DNA of 64,000 bases from the NCBI RefSeq assembly GCF_022201045.2, contig NC_068563.1:1798001-1862000 (forward strand). Direction: 5' to 3'. The translations under genes were made by a program, and so were the position numbers. Of the stretch, positions 12,393 through 25,040 are shown in pieces. Positions within the stretch are counted from its first letter, which is position 1; each line of letters begins with the position of its first letter. The DNA comes from Citrus sinensis. Taxonomy: Eukaryota > Streptophyta > Magnoliopsida > Sapindales > Rutaceae. The notes below the pieces were generated by a model. It ran no database searches. It was not told where the DNA came from and saw only the letters and a list, made by a program, of their open reading frames with translations.

Positions 12393-13510
12393 AACTCTAA
12401 ATAAAATTCAATTGTCCACCTTTTGAATGTCAAACTTCTGAAACGTCAATGGCCAAACAATCACTTCTCTAATTACAAGAGAGATGTACTGGTTTACTAA
12501 TTTTCTAAAAGAAACTTTAGAAGCAATTAAAATAGGTTTGAAGAATTGTTTTTTTTTATATTTTTTTTATGAAAATACTTTAAAGAATAGAATTGTGGAA
12601 TTAAAGTTATTGTTGTCTATAATTAATAATCAATTAAAATAAATAATGGCGATTTCAAAAAATAAAATAAAATAAAGAGTACGGTCGGTCGGCCTAGCGT
12701 AATTAATAAATGAACGTTGAACTTTGACTATCCATTTCAAGGTTCCTTTAATGTATATAAGCCTGTATTAAGCTCGATAAGAATTAGGAAAATTAATTTC
12801 TTGTTCATTTTTGAAAATTTAATTGGTTTTAATTAGATGACCAAATAAAAATACAAATTTTTATGATGGATTAGTAGATAGATTAACAATTGAAAATAAA
12901 GCGTCAAATTAATTAAATTAATTATCTTGACCCGTAACTACTATCAGTAATCAGATGGGGAAGTTTCAAATCCGCATTAATTAAGTAGAAGCAGCCGGCA
13001 TTGATGGAAAGCGATTGCAAGCATTAGTCTATCAAATTAATTAAGAGAGAAGAAGGAAAGGAAACCAAACCTCCCTCTTGTGTAATAAAATTACTTATTT
13101 GTCTCTCCGCGTTTTATGATTCATCAATCTCCTCACAATATGATAATATTATGTTGAACTTCAAAATTTTTACTTCAAAATCAGTGTACCAAAACCGAAA
13201 TAAGCCTTTTAGTCCTCCAATTTTAGCACAATATTGAGCAAGAAGTATTCGGATTATTTTTTTAATGGAATCCGAGTTGGTATTTTGCAATGCATATCTT
13301 AAATTTAAAGGAAACTCAAGCTAAATTATAATTAAAAATAAACTTTCATTCTAAAATGACCCGTAGAATGTTTGGATCTCCGCTGGATCATTAAAAGATC
13401 GGGGCCCAATTATTCTTCTATGAGAGAGGCCCACAATTGGTGTACTGAGAAGTGAGAATATCAGTCCCTAATGGGGTCTTCTTTCTCATTAAAAATCATA
13501 TTTACTCCAA

Positions 13511-13560
13511 CCACACACACACACACACACGAACACACACACACACATATATATATATAT
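13511..13560. repeat. Compound (CA)n/(TA)n microsatellite
   Basis: An uninterrupted CA run with one GA interruption passes into a TA run. Confidence 0.95.
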
Positions 13561-13646
13561 CTGCAATTGTCGTTGATGCTCTCAAGCTATTGCAAATATC
13601 AAAGCACTAGAAGTGTGATCCTTACCAGGGATCAGAAGTAATCTTA

Positions 13647-13820
13647 GGATGTGTTTGGAAGTAAGCGTATGAGTCTCACTGCTAAGATGTTTGGTAATTT
13701 TTTATAATTATGTTTTGATAGTGCAACAACTATTTTTTCTCAGCTCTACTTTACAGTTATGATTTTTACTCTACAACAGCTGTAACTTAAAAGTTACATA
13801 TCTCACTCTCAAACGCACGC
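13647..13820. mobile_element. Tourist-like (PIF/Harbinger) MITE, 174 bp
   Basis: Flanked by the 3-bp duplication TTA (13644-13646, 13821-13823). It starts GGATGTGTTTGGAAGT, and the reverse complement of its end reads GCGTGCGTTTGAGAGT. The YGTTTG terminus with a TTA duplication is the usual signature of Tourist-like MITEs. No coding capacity. Confidence 0.7.
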
Positions 13821-13823
13821 TTA

Positions 13824-16127
13824 ATTTACCACAAACATAATAGAATAAGTTGTTGTGCTAATTTTTTATACTAACAAATAAATATTTGATTCACATGAAA
13901 ATAAAGGGTACAACCATATATTTTTAAATACAAACTTATTATCAATATCATGGTAATCAATTACCACGCACTGAACTCCCATAAGTTGACAAAAACTCAA
14001 ACGATGACAGCACCATTAGTGCTCAAGGTTTGGTTTGAATCAATGGAAAGAATGAGTGCGGCCACAAACTTCTCTCAGTGCCCATAAACCCAGTGGAAAA
14101 TTTCTCAATTGGGTCAAAAAAGAAATGAAAAGACACTTGAGGAGAATGTGACGCGAAAGACTACACTCAGGCCACGAAATTAACCAGAAAGCTTGACCAA
14201 ATGGACAAAAGCTGAAAGGAATATGAATCCACAAAAAGAAAGATTTGACACTTCTTACCTATGGTTTCAGCTTTTACTAAATACCCTCTTTCTCTTTGAT
14301 GTTAAAACTTAAAAAAAAAAAAATTATTGTTTTGTTGTTGAAATGAGTTTTTAGTTGAAAACTTTGAGATATCAGAGGGGCAATGACGTATTATGAAAAC
14401 CATAAGAGGCAGTGGTAAAAGCCGAAATCTGTCTGGGATTTAGAAAAGTGTCATTCTCCCTCTATAGAACACCAAAAGAAAAAAAAAAGAGAAAAAGAAA
14501 AAAGATGAAAGCATTTATTCATCTCCATAAATGTACCAGCACAGCAGCATTGTGGCGCAGCGTCGAAGAACGTAAATCCTGGCTCGTTGCTCCTTGACCA
14601 AAGAAGCACATTTTCTTGTAAAGCCATGCCCCTTTCTCTTAGCTGGGGTGCCTGCAAAACACTTATTTTGTAGGCGATATTGGACCTCAGCCATGCTAAA
14701 TTCACAAGTATATATTAAAGAAGATATTAAAGAATCAATAGGGAGAAAGAGGGCTCACAATTATGATCTAAGGCCTGATGATCTTGAAGGGGTTGCTGAT
14801 AATTTATACACTCTTCACGATCAGAAAAGTTGGAGTGGCGGGAATGAATATTGCATTAAAAGATGCAAGCTTTAGCGTGATATTCTAAAAAGATGAAGAA
14901 TTGCTTGACTTTCAAGTGAGAAAATGAACATGGTCAGGACGGCATGTTTTCGACTTACTACTCCAAGAAAGATCGGTTTTTGTGACTTTAGAAATGTTTA
15001 GGAGATCTATTATGACTAATGATAGACATATTTAATTATACACCGTTAAAATTTTCTTTGGAATGACTGATGTAGCATAGCATCGCATATATCATACATA
15101 TATTTTTATTATAACCTAATAATGGCAATTCAATTATTTTCCCACTTATATATTTGAGTGAGATTCGAGTCTTAAAACTAATTGTTTCTACACTAAAAAA
15201 TTTATCAATTGAACTAAAATAACACTCGCAATAACATCACACGTAATATCATATAAAATATTCAACATTACTCTTCATTATTTTATCATATTTTATTTTT
15301 TTTCAATTCCTCGTTTCCAGTTTAAGAAAACAAAGATGCTTGAAAAGAATCTCTCTCTCACACAAACACACATTCTTACACTCTCAACACTTGCACATGA
15401 GTACGAAAATTTAGAAGCAATATAACGTTAGGATACAAAACAAATTAATTTTCGCAACCGGGTTCGAGGATTACAATATATTTCCCGGCCCATTTATGGC
15501 CGATCGCCTTCGCTACTAGTTTCTGCATTTTAACTTCTGTTGGCTTAAATATAATTTCATGGTCAAAACTGATGCTAATTAACAAGGATAGTTTGATAAT
15601 TTCCTTAAAAGTTCATGGACCTATTCGATAGAAATAGATAAACTATGCTCTTATTTGAGACAATATAACTATTTCGGGATCTAAATTAATGTCATTACCT
15701 TGTTAATCTGCAGAAGGCCAAAGTTGAAAAACAACTCGAGCACCAACGACTACAAGCATATTGGTATTGATAGTTGATTTGATGCCATAGAGTTGCAATT
15801 TCCATGAATATTATTTTTTGAAAAGGACATTGAATTATAAAATATTGCCCTCAATCAGCAGAGCAGCCAAGATACTTCCCATTAATTAATAAATACTACT
15901 ATTCTTAGGCATGTGCAAGACAAAAGTAAGACTCTAAAATTAATTTATTTTATCTCATAGCTACATTGATAAAATAGTATTATTTCAAGAAATTTAAACG
16001 CCGTCGAAAATTGGTTAAGATGGTTGAACATTTATTGATGGACCACCATGAGCTTCACATGTAACAGTTTTTTGAAATTTTGAAAAAATAAGATTGTGAT
16101 TTTTGATTAGTAAATTCAAAATTGGTC
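13824..16127. other. Intergenic, no supportable gene
   Basis: Short ORFs of 61-93 codons at 14040-14875 overlap one another on both strands, lack motifs and have no paralogue in the window; I treat them as chance. No RNA gene seen. Confidence 0.45.
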
Positions 16128-16190
16128 CTGCTCATCCATGATCATAATGAAGTCAAATAAGTCGACTAAGCTCCAACTTTCCGGTTGACT
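16128..16190 (+). promoter_or_regulatory. Orphan copy of the RSK-cluster upstream block
   Basis: TCATCCATGATCATAATGAA followed by GTCAA and, further on, AAGCTCCAACTTTCC matches the block found near RSK genes at 20930, 22450, 27250, 40000 and 50370. No RSK gene can be read on either side, so this looks like the remains of a deleted member of the cluster. Confidence 0.5.
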
Positions 16191-16237
16191 TTAATTTGTA
16201 ATACTTCAAGACAGACAAAACCCAATATATTTTTTTT

Positions 16238-16424
16238 GAATAATGATATAGTCACGAACTCTTGTATCAATTTATTTTGTACAAACTGATGTGACATGAT
16301 AAAATTGGTTAAATTAAATATCTCTTGGTCCACATGATTTATTTTCATTATTTTGTATTTTCATTCAACCAATGAATTGATGCCACATCAATTTGTACAA
16401 GAGTTTGTGGCAATATCATCACTC
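16238..16424. mobile_element. Foldback MITE copy 1
   Basis: The left end GAATAATGATATAGTCACGA and the reverse complement of the right end (GAGTGATGATATTGCCACAA) form inverted termini. The body is about 75-80 percent similar by eye to 16851-17036, including the central TTAAATTAAATAT and CCACATGATTTATTTTCATT. Non-coding. Confidence 0.75.
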
Positions 16425-16850
16425 TTTTTTTATTTTGTTGGGCTTTCTCAACTTGAATTTTTGACTAATTATCGCTTCTTTAAACACACTTGATAGGAAG
16501 AGATAATTTTTTTGCGATAATCTTCTTTTTTTATAGTATTATTAAATAATTATTGGATAATAAATTATACGAAATTAAATCTTAAGCCTCATTTGTGATT
16601 GATGTTGAAACTCAATAAATTGTTTATTTCATAATATATGACAAAAATAGTGTTTTGGTGAATTTTGTAAAAGCTGCTTCTTTCATAATTTTTTTTTATT
16701 TTGACTGTAACTTTTAAAAGCAAGTAGGAGGTTGCTTTTCATTAACAACTTATTAAATAAACTACTACATCTTTTCAAAGTTCCTATTATAACCTTAATT
16801 AATATTTTAACAAAAATAACTATATCATATTTTTCCATACACTCTAACAT

Positions 16851-17036
16851 GAGTAATGATATAGCCACAAACTCTTATACAAACTTATTTTGTACAAACC
16901 GACGTGGCATGATAAAATTGATTAAATTAAATATTTCTTGGCCCACATGATTTATTTTCATTCAACCAATGAATTAATGCTACATTAGTTTGTACAAAAT
17001 AAATTTGTACAAGAGTTTGTGGCTGTATCATCACTC
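16851..17036. mobile_element. Foldback MITE copy 2
   Basis: Same family and orientation as 16238-16424, with termini GAGTAATGATATAGCCAC and the complement GAGTGATGATACAGCCAC. The two copies lie about 430 bp apart, separated by unrelated AT-rich sequence. Confidence 0.75.
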
Positions 17037-17578
17037 CTCTAATATATAAGTCATTAGATATCATATTACCACCACAATCAAATTACTGACACAACTATCA
17101 TATATTCTCTCCAATATCAAAGTTTTGATCTAGTAAGTTTGTATTTTTTTATACTATATTTGTATTTTCTATTATAAGATTAAAAAAAGACTTGCATATA
17201 ATTATGTAATTTTTTTTAACTATGAACAATTTCACATGAAAATTAACCATAATTTTTAAAATCAATTTTATAACCATGGCTTTTAACATTCAATTTATTT
17301 ATATTTTTTTTCTATAGTCATGGTGTTTATTGCAACAAGTTTAATGTGAAAGTAATGCATATTATTATTATTTTTTATTTTATATGGATTATTTATTAGT
17401 ATGAATTTTTATCATATTTTATGCAACAAATTATTAAGTTTTTTTTTCACTTAATACAATTTTAGGTGTTTAAAAGAGAAAAGGGCATGTCCAAACATTA
17501 TTAAACATACTTTAAAAAAAGACAATTTAAACTTATGTCTATTTTGGTCATTATATGATAAAATAACACGTTTGTAAT

Positions 17579-18626
17579 TAGGGATGGCAACCAAACCCGG
17601 ACCCGGACTGAACCCGAAAAATCCAATCCGAGTTCAACCCGCACCGGATCAATTTTTATGCGGAATCCGGATCGGTTTTTCAGAACCTGCATATTTCCGG
17701 GTCCGAATCCGGTTTCAAGTGAACTCGCAAATCCGGAACCCGGATCCGGATATTATTTATTTTAATATTATTTTTTTAAAAAAATTATTAAATATAAATA
17801 GAAAAAAAAAGAAACCCTAGCCCTCTCAATCTCTCATTTGTTCACTCCTCTCTCAAATCTCAATCTCTCTCACTCGTTCCTCTCTCGATCTCTCACTCTC
17901 TTCAACTTCTCCTCTCAATTTTCATTTGTTCGATTGTTCCTCTCTCAATCTCTCTCACCCGTTTCTCACTCAATCTCTCTCACTCTCTCTTCAACTCTCT
18001 TGTAATTTCTCTTCTTCAAATCAGATTCTTTGCGGCGTGGCTGCATCACCTTCACGGTGCGCTTGTGTTTGTTTCATCACTCATCAGCATCAGCATCACT
18101 TGTCTCATCTCTCACTCTGTCGCGGCCAGCAAAAGGGGGTGGATTTCGCGGCTGTGTTCTGTGGCTTGTGGGGGTGGATTTCACGGCTGTGTCTGTGGCA
18201 TGTGGGGGTGGATTTTGTGGCTGTGTTGGCTGTGTTCTGTGGCCTGTAGGGGTGGATTTCGCGGTTGTGTTCTATGGCCTGTGGTGGTGGATTTCGCGGC
18301 CTGTGGGGGTGGATTTCGCCGCTGTTGTATTTGTTTTAGAACCTGGATTTGAAGTTATATGTTTTGTATTTGAAATTTTGTTGAACTAAACTAAAGCAAG
18401 CTGGATTCTGGAAGCAATTTGGTTCTGGTTTGTGTAATTCTGTTTTTTTTTTCATTTTTCCAGCAACTGAAGTAAAGCAATCCAGGTTCAAAACCCGGAT
18501 TTTTCTAGGTTGAACTCGGGTGGGAAAAAACTGGGTTTAATGCGGGTCCGGTAATGAGAATTTGGCGTCCGGGTCCAGATCCGGAATGGCTAAACCCGGA
18601 CCCGGACCCGGAAATTGCCATCCCTA
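17579..18626. mobile_element. hAT-like non-autonomous element, 1048 bp
   Basis: An exact 8-bp target duplication TTTGTAAT (17571-17578, 18627-18634) flanks perfect 12-bp termini TAGGGATGGCAA / TTGCCATCCCTA. Both subterminal regions are dense in CCGGAYCCGG-type motifs in opposite orientation. An 8-bp duplication with such TIRs is diagnostic of hAT. The interior has a TATA-like stretch, an AAACCCTAGCC (telo-box-like) motif at about 17811-17821 and a CT-rich leader, which look like a promoter and 5' leader. No transposase domain remains. Confidence 0.85.
18125..18325 (+). repeat. GC-rich minisatellite inside the hAT-like element
   Basis: About five imperfect copies of a 30-45 bp unit containing GGGGGTGGATTTCGCGGCTG and TGTTCTGTGGC. 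It keeps two or three frames open, giving Gly/Val/Asp/Phe-rich ORFs (18030-18389 and overlapping frames) that are an artefact of the repeat. Confidence 0.8.
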
Positions 18627-18634
18627 TTTGTAAT

Positions 18635-19336
18635 ACAATTTACCAAATGCATGTGAACTACTTTTTAAACTCACAGCAACCGCAATAATATAATTTACCA
18701 AACATCAAGTTACTTTTTTTAATCAGCTGCTTATTGCATCCGCATAGTAAAAACAACTTATTTAATCAGCAATCGCAATCCCAAACTGGTCCCTAATCGT
18801 ACAATATTATAAATACACAAACGATAAATGATTATGGAAAAATCAACACAACTCGTATCAATACTAAATCCAAATTTCCTAGAAATAAAATTATCTAATA
18901 AATGTAATTGTGTGAGAGAGACTGTGTTATCTTTTATGTGTTCTATTGAACCAAGAGTTGGACTTATACGGCCAAGGACTAGTTGAGGCCTTGAGGTCGT
19001 AAACAATTCCAAAAATAAAAGGGGTTTAACTTGAATTTAGTAAATTTAACATTTGATCCCTTGTCTGTACAATATTTTTGTTTTATCAATTACTCCCTCA
19101 ATTTAGTTGTTTCTTCATTATGCCCTAACAGACCACGAGAATAGATTCGAGCTTCCTGGATTAGGATAAATCATATATGGCACCGGTCTTGTTTAAAGTT
19201 TGTAATCAAGGATATGAATAAGAAACAGTGAAAAACAGAGAATTTTTTTTTCACTTGAAGCCTTTCAAGTCTAATAAATATTAGCTATTAATTAATTATG
19301 TAATCCTATTGACAGTTCATTACATTATGTACAAAA
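18635..19336. other. Intergenic
   Basis: AT-rich. An 84-codon minus-strand ORF (18758-19012) has no recognisable feature and is not called. Confidence 0.45.
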
Positions 19337-19710
19337 TTAATTTCTGTTAACAATATGGCTCCTACTTCTTGGATAAAATATTAAATTTGCCTCAAAAGCA
19401 CATGGCTTGTCCTCTTCAATTCTCCCAATCTTTCCAACGCAAAAACTGTAACTTCTAGCCATTCCATTCGGCTGCAATTCGTCCTCCATGATTCTTGATG
19501 ATGCTACACATAAGAGTTGCCCGAAGTTCTCGTCATCGCATCCTTTCAAAGAGTTGACACTATACCTACTCTTCGGCAGGCTCATAGTTGGCACCCCAAA
19601 CGCCAATTCCTCCATGCCCTTCACAAAAAAACTCTAGCCTTGCAAAGAATTTTGATGGGGGCTTTGAAAGTTTTCATCAACTTTGTTTGCTTTTTAGCTT
19701 TGCTTCTCAT
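19337..19710 (-). pseudogene. RSK family member A, frameshifted
   Basis: The ancestral start is the ATG at 19710-19708 (MRSKAKKQTKLMKTFKAP), followed by IKILCKAR. In the GTTTTTTTGTG run at about 19624-19631 one T is missing relative to the DFYVK codons of its relatives, which shifts the frame and stops it at once. The downstream part, open from the ATG at 19624 for 95 codons, holds the rest of the family signature: SVNSL, RSYSFCVGKIGRIEEDKPC and YPRSRSH. So the copy is split in two by a single-base deletion, unless this is an assembly error in the homopolymer. It is the leftmost recognisable member of the cluster. Product function unknown. Confidence 0.75.
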
Positions 19711-20917
19711 TTTTGCATCCATATATATGCTGCTAGACAAATATCTAAGTAAATCTGTAAGAGAAGTGGATCACAACATAATCGATGTGAAAAAATTAAA
19801 TGCCTTCAATGAGGTTTCATATTTTCATATTTATACTATTTGACTTCTACAACTAATAGGAATACTACAAGGTATCCTCTTGCAATAAGGACTAATATAC
19901 CAAATGCATTTGGGAAACACTAATCTTAATGCATTTACGAAATCAATTATTGTATTTAATACTCTAATATGTAAAAAATTTTCGGGGTCCAGACTTGAGC
20001 CAAATGGCTAAATTAATAATTTCAATAGATTAAGTAGATAAAATTATTTCTGAAAATCTTTATATAACTCTGTAATTTCATTCATATTTTAAATTAATAA
20101 TTAAATAAATTTCAAATATAATTGACTATAATATTTTTCTATTAAAATATGAGTCTATTGTTACTTTTTTTTTTCCTTAAAATTTAAATATAGTATGGAT
20201 CTCACCTCTAATTTTTCTTATTACATCTAGAATTCCTAGGTTTCAATTCTCAAATTGCAATCAGAGTTGTTCTTCTATGAGAGAACAAAGCATGTGAAAA
20301 GGTTGGACCAATACTCATTGCTTGAATACAGGGATATCTGTGTCGCCCTCGTATCTGCTGGATATGGATAACAATCTGCGGTCTCTACTGGTTATGCTTA
20401 AGGAACTGTAACTTAGTCAACTGGTTCTTCGTTCTTCAACTGGATAAAGGACTTGCTCTGGTAATGCAAATGGTACTAATGGATCTACTACTGGTTCTTT
20501 GTCCTCGCACAGCTTTGTAGATAATTAAGCATGCATAATATATTTATTTTTTAGTTTATTTAATGGGCATTTAGTGGATTAATTCAAATTCAATTGATTA
20601 GATTGATAAAATACAATGAACTTTTAGTTAATTAAATGTGTGTTCATATTCTTTTTGAAAATTGACATGTGACAACGTAAAAATAGATAAGTAAAATTCA
20701 CTACAATAATCCTAGTAATTTGCAAATTAAACTATTACATTCATTGCATAAAACGTGCCAAGTTGTCCGCAGCCATGCATTCAATTATTGACAACGAATA
20801 ATAATCATGAAAGTAAGTCAATGAAGTTTTACAAATATAACGTTATTTTGTTGAAAACTTGGTACCTCTTGATTATGGCGTATAACAGTTTTGGAAATAT
20901 CGAAGACAATTAATATT

Positions 20918-21010
20918 ATCTCGTGGTCACTGGTCAATCCATGACCATGAAGAAATCAACCTAGCAGCTTGCAATTTAGACTCCAATTTTAACACTTTAT
21001 GCCTTCTATC
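20918..21010 (+). promoter_or_regulatory. RSK-cluster upstream block A
   Basis: Contains GGTCACTGGTCAATCCATGA, CATGAAGAAATCAAC and TTTAGACTCCAATTTTAACA. The block is shared with the sequence upstream of genes B, C, G and J. It lies about 1.2 kb upstream of gene A, with the block oriented toward the right. Confidence 0.6.
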
Positions 21011-21583
21011 TCTTTTTTATTCACTAACAGTATTATCCCTCTTGTTTCTGCCTAGCTTATCTTTTGAGTTGTAATATATTTTTTTAGTTACATGAAGACC
21101 GCTCCATCAAAATTTCAACCCAAATTTTATTAATCGATGCTCTTCAAATTTAACCTCTGGCATCCACCGCAAGAGGCAAATCAATTAACCACCATAGAGG
21201 AGCACCTTGTGGCAAGTGGTATATGGTGGCTTCCCACCCCCTTTTCTCAAGAGGTTACATAGGAGTAAATGTTATTTCGTCAATATGCGGACATTTAATA
21301 AGAGGCAAGTATAATGAAAGTGAATAAAATTGAACCTCAGATAGAAAAGAAAACAAACGAGTCAAAACTTCCCCTTCGAGACTTGTCTGTGAGGTATTTC
21401 ATCAAACGCTGTTATATTTCTACCAAATACTTGTTTCCTTCGACCATAAGAGGCAAAAATGTTGCAGCTAATTAAACAAACAATGATTATAGTCTATTAT
21501 ATAGTTTTGAGTTTTGAATTTAATTCCCAGGATAGGAATGTAAAACAATCAATAAGAATGAGTTTAATCTTATTCACTATTCA

Positions 21584-21967
21584 TTACACAAATTTCCTCT
21601 TAACAGCATGGCTTCTACTTCTTGGATACAATAAATTAGCCTTCAGAGCATCTTCCACAAAAGCACAAGGCTTGTTCTCCTCAATTCTCCCAATCTTTCC
21701 AACACTAACACTGTAACACCTCGCCATTCCATTCGGCTGCGATTTGCCATCCGTGATTCTCGTTGATGCTACACGCAGGAGTTGCCTGAAGTCCTCATCA
21801 TCGACTGCATTGATAGAGTTGACACTATAACTCTTCGACAAGCTCGCAGCCGGCGCAGCGAATCCATTCATGCCCTTCACGTAAAAATCTCGAGCCTTGC
21901 AAAGAATTTTGATGGGGACTTTGCATATTTTCGTCAACTTGGTTTGCTTTTGAGCTTTGCCTCTCAT
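21584..21967 (-). CDS. RSK family member B, 127 aa, function unknown
   Basis: Complete single-exon frame starting at MRGKAQKQTKLTKICK (ATG at 21967), the position at which all paralogues align. Residues about 16-32 read VPIKILCKARDFYVKGM, the family N-terminal motif. A low-complexity Ala/Ser stretch follows, then SKSYSVNSI, DDEDFRQLLRVAST, and the C-terminal block CYSVSVGKIGRIEENKPC, ending YPRSRSHAVKRKFV. The protein is basic with no signal peptide or clear membrane segment. A TATA-like CTATATAAT lies at 22078-22086 on the minus strand, about 115 bp upstream. Gene C is a close duplicate, including the flanks. Similarity among the in-window paralogues, with frames kept open, argues that it is a real gene. 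I do not recognise a described domain. Confidence 0.8.
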   Translation of the reverse strand: MRGKAQKQTKLTKICKVPIKILCKARDFYVKGMNGFAAPAASLSKSYSVNSINAVDDEDFRQLLRVASTRITDGKSQPNGMARCYSVSVGKIGRIEENKPCAFVEDALKANLLYPRSRSHAVKRKFV

Positions 21968-22077
21968 TTTTAATCTGTATATATGTTGCTGACAAGAGAT
22001 AGCTTTGCGGAAGAGAAATGGAACGAGCTAAGAACTATAAGAGACTTGGATATGATAAAGATGAAGAGAGTGAGAGA

Positions 22078-22086
22078 TTATATAGA
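22078..22086 (-). promoter_or_regulatory. Putative TATA box of RSK gene B
   Basis: CTATATAAT on the minus strand about 115 bp upstream of the ATG. Equivalent TATA-like boxes sit 105-125 bp upstream of genes C and D in aligned sequence. Confidence 0.55.
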
Positions 22087-22447
22087 GGTGTTGCTTGATT
22101 ATTTATTATTTTATTATTTTGTAAGCATGTTTCTCCGAAGTATCTAGCTTCGGGTGGCTGCATTTAATATAAATTTGACTGATTAATTATTTGCCTGTTT
22201 CCATGTACATGTGATACTGATGCCTGGATATAATACTCAGAATTTGACTAATAAGTGATTTTCATTCATTAGCATCCGGCATATATATAATATTCATTGA
22301 TTGACTGATAAATAGTATATATGGATGTTTGTTCGAAGAAATTGCGATAAATAAATTGAATTTTGTATTATACGAAATAATTGAAATTTTATAGCATCAC
22401 GATTTCTACATGCAACAACTATGAGAATTTTGGAACTTAAGATGATG

Positions 22448-22545
22448 ATTTGGTCACTGGTCGTCCATGATCATGGTGAAGTCAACTGTCTGAGCACAAA
22501 CTTTCCATCTTGATTCCATTTCTTAACACTCCATGCCTACTATCT
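22448..22545 (+). promoter_or_regulatory. RSK-cluster upstream block B
   Basis: GGTCACTGGTCGTCCATGAT, GTGAAGTCAACTG and AACTTTCCATCTTGATTCCA match the block upstream of plus-strand genes G and J in the same orientation. Gene B is on the other strand about 480 bp to the left. No plus-strand gene follows. It contains a GTCAAC (W-box core complement). Confidence 0.65.
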
Positions 22546-22904
22546 CTTCTTAACTTATTCTCATAAATGATCCTCTTGTAGATATATACATGTACTTATT
22601 AATTTTCCGCGGAAAAACAAGTTCAAATTTTGGTATGATTAGAATTCTCTCTTAGATTTGAATTTTGTCAAATAATAATATTGTGATTGGAAATTGTTAG
22701 ATAGAAATACAACATAAAAGTAATTATATTGGAGTCATACCTGATCATTTACACACCAGATATGATGGTATAGAGAAAGAGCAAAAAATAGGTGACAGTA
22801 TTAACTCTTTTTCCGAAACATTATAACATAATTATCACTTTCAGGCTCGAACCCATTTTTCATAAAATGCACTATTAGTTTGTATTTTGCAAAGAGTACA
22901 AATT

Positions 22905-23960
22905 TAGATATGGCCAGTGGCATGGTACGGCTTGCGCCGTATGGCACGACGCCATAGCACAGCTCATCAATGGACCATGCGGAGCGAAGTATTTTGATCA
23001 ATCGATCATGTCGTGCTCAGGCACGACATAGGCCAAGCCAAGCCTAGGTACAGCAAAACAATGGGCACAACATGAGCACCGGCCCATTTTACATAAAATA
23101 TTTGTAAATTATTAGTTTTTGTTAATTTCTTATTTTTGTTTTGTTGTAGAAAAATTAAATGCAAATTTACAAATTAAAGTTCAATATTTAAAAATTAAAT
23201 TTGAAATTTTACTTTGTATTCTAAATTTCTAATTTCACATTGATAAATCTATTAATTGAATTATTTGAATCATCATTAATAATTTAATTTTTAAAGAATA
23301 AATATAAATATTACTCAAATTAAATTAAATTAAAAATAACATTAAGAGATTAATAAAATAAAATTTATTTTTATGAAATGAAAAGCTACAAATTACAAAT
23401 AAAATGAAATATGACATAATTTGCATCACTAACTAAGTTGGCACCTATTGATAACTGAACTATCTATCATTTGCATATTACAACAATTTTTTTCACTGGA
23501 AAGTCTTCATTCTCATTGCCGTCATCATCATCAACTTCAATTGAACATTGTGACATCATCAACATTTGTATCATTTTGTCAATTTTGATGTATGGTATCG
23601 GACACTTACATTGTCATCTTATTCATTGTTTGAGTTAATTTAAATTGAATTTGTAGAAATAGTTACTGTTTTACATTTTTAAAATTATAAATCACTTAAT
23701 CAAAATAGAATTAAATTTGTATTATTAATGAAAGATTTGTTGTTTTCTACTCTTTTTAAGGTTATTGTATGTTTTTAATTTTTATTTGTTCTATTAAAAG
23801 CAATTAATATGTTTTAATTATTAAATTAATTAAAGGTTACTTTAGTCTTTATACATTATCATTACGATTTCTTGACTACTTAATTTGATTAGCCAAGTGG
23901 ATAGGTGTCAGCACCGTGAGTCATGATGGCCAAATGCCTAGGCTTAGCTTATGGCCTTGT
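22905..23960. mobile_element. Probable hAT-like repeat insertion, boundaries uncertain
   Basis: GC-rich ends (GATATGGCCAGTGGCATGG at 22907 onward; the complement of TTGGCCATCATGACTCACGG at about 23915-23935) enclose very AT-rich sequence. Motifs like GGCACGAC and CCAAGCCAAGCCTAGG recall the subterminal repeats of the hAT-like elements at 17579 and 48698. I could not find a target duplication. Confidence 0.4.
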
Positions 23961-25040
23961 GCCAAGTGAAGGGCAGCAACATGGGCGTGCTCGGGAGCGA
24001 GCACGAGGGCAAGGCAAGACTGACACATGGGCCTAGGCATTGCAACAAGCGTACGCTATGGGACCAACGCGAGGAGTGTGAGGCAGCTTATGCAAAGGTG
24101 TTGCGTGGCATGCAACATCTCGCAAGTGAGTGGACATGCGAGCGCGCGAGTGCGAGACACACGAAGCACGTGGGCACGGGATGCATGGGACGCGCGCAAG
24201 CTAAATGACAGAATGTGGGATGGCACGAGGCACTAGCGCAAATACATGCAGGGACAGTGCACAAACATGTAGCACAGTTGGGCATGCTCGGGGGCCAAAC
24301 TATTTAAAGAGGAAAGGTGTTCACATGCGGGCTGTATGCGGGCAATGGTGGTAGAAACATGGAGCATGTTGGCTACAAATTCTCCAAAAATGGGACCTAA
24401 AATCAAGCATGAAGTGGGTAATTGTGGGTGCAACTAGTGGGAGGACATGACTTTAGATCACACACTTAGAAAATAGGGGCAAGGGAAGTGGGCAATGATG
24501 ACTGCTCATCAAGAGAGGTGGGCAGCGGCGGTTACACTCCATAATATCCTTGCTACTAGGCTAAGTGGGTAGCGCTTATTTAAGAGGGAGTGGAGGTGTG
24601 GTTCCACACAACATGCTTAGTAGTGCCTAAATTCTAAGAGAAGGAATTGAGGTGGCGTAAGGGTAGAGCGCTACCTCGCCTTAGCAAATGGGAGTGTCAT
24701 TTGCAAACTTATATAGGTAGTGATGGGAATCTATATTTTAAAGATTCATATTTTGGTAAAGAGAGTGATGTCCTTCAGCATACAAAGCCTTAGGCTATTT
24801 ATAATCTTTTCTTATTTGTAGAAATAAAAAAGTTAGGGGTTGGAGCCTTAATAAAAACTAAAATTTATGTTCTTTGTTGTTGGCAAAATTAGTTTCTTGC
24901 ATAAACCTCTGTTTCAGGTAAACCTCCATTCTGGGTCTTTGCGTACTTATTGCTTTATTTGCTTTCGCTAGGCATCGTTCAGTGGCTGGCGAAGCGAAGA
25001 CTTAGCGCCATCACGCGGGGTTGCCACATTCTCGAGATAG
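23961..25040. repeat. GC-rich repeat-like segment, unclassified
   Basis: A sharp rise in GC against its surroundings, with ORFs of 65-87 codons on both strands that share no motif. The right end carries LTR-like sequence (promoter-like and pyrimidine-rich stretches, GATAGGCCCCGATGGCAATA near 25040), but no TG...CA ends with a duplication could be fixed. It could be a decayed solo LTR. Confidence 0.3.

Noticed and set aside
14412..14875. Overlapping ORFs of 61-93 codons as a possible gene
   Set aside because: No motif, no paralogue in the window, and both strands are open to a similar extent.
18030..18389. Open frame of 119 codons (and overlapping 107- and 95-codon frames)
   Set aside because: Made of minisatellite units inside a hAT-like element; the same units keep all frames open, so openness is not evidence of coding.
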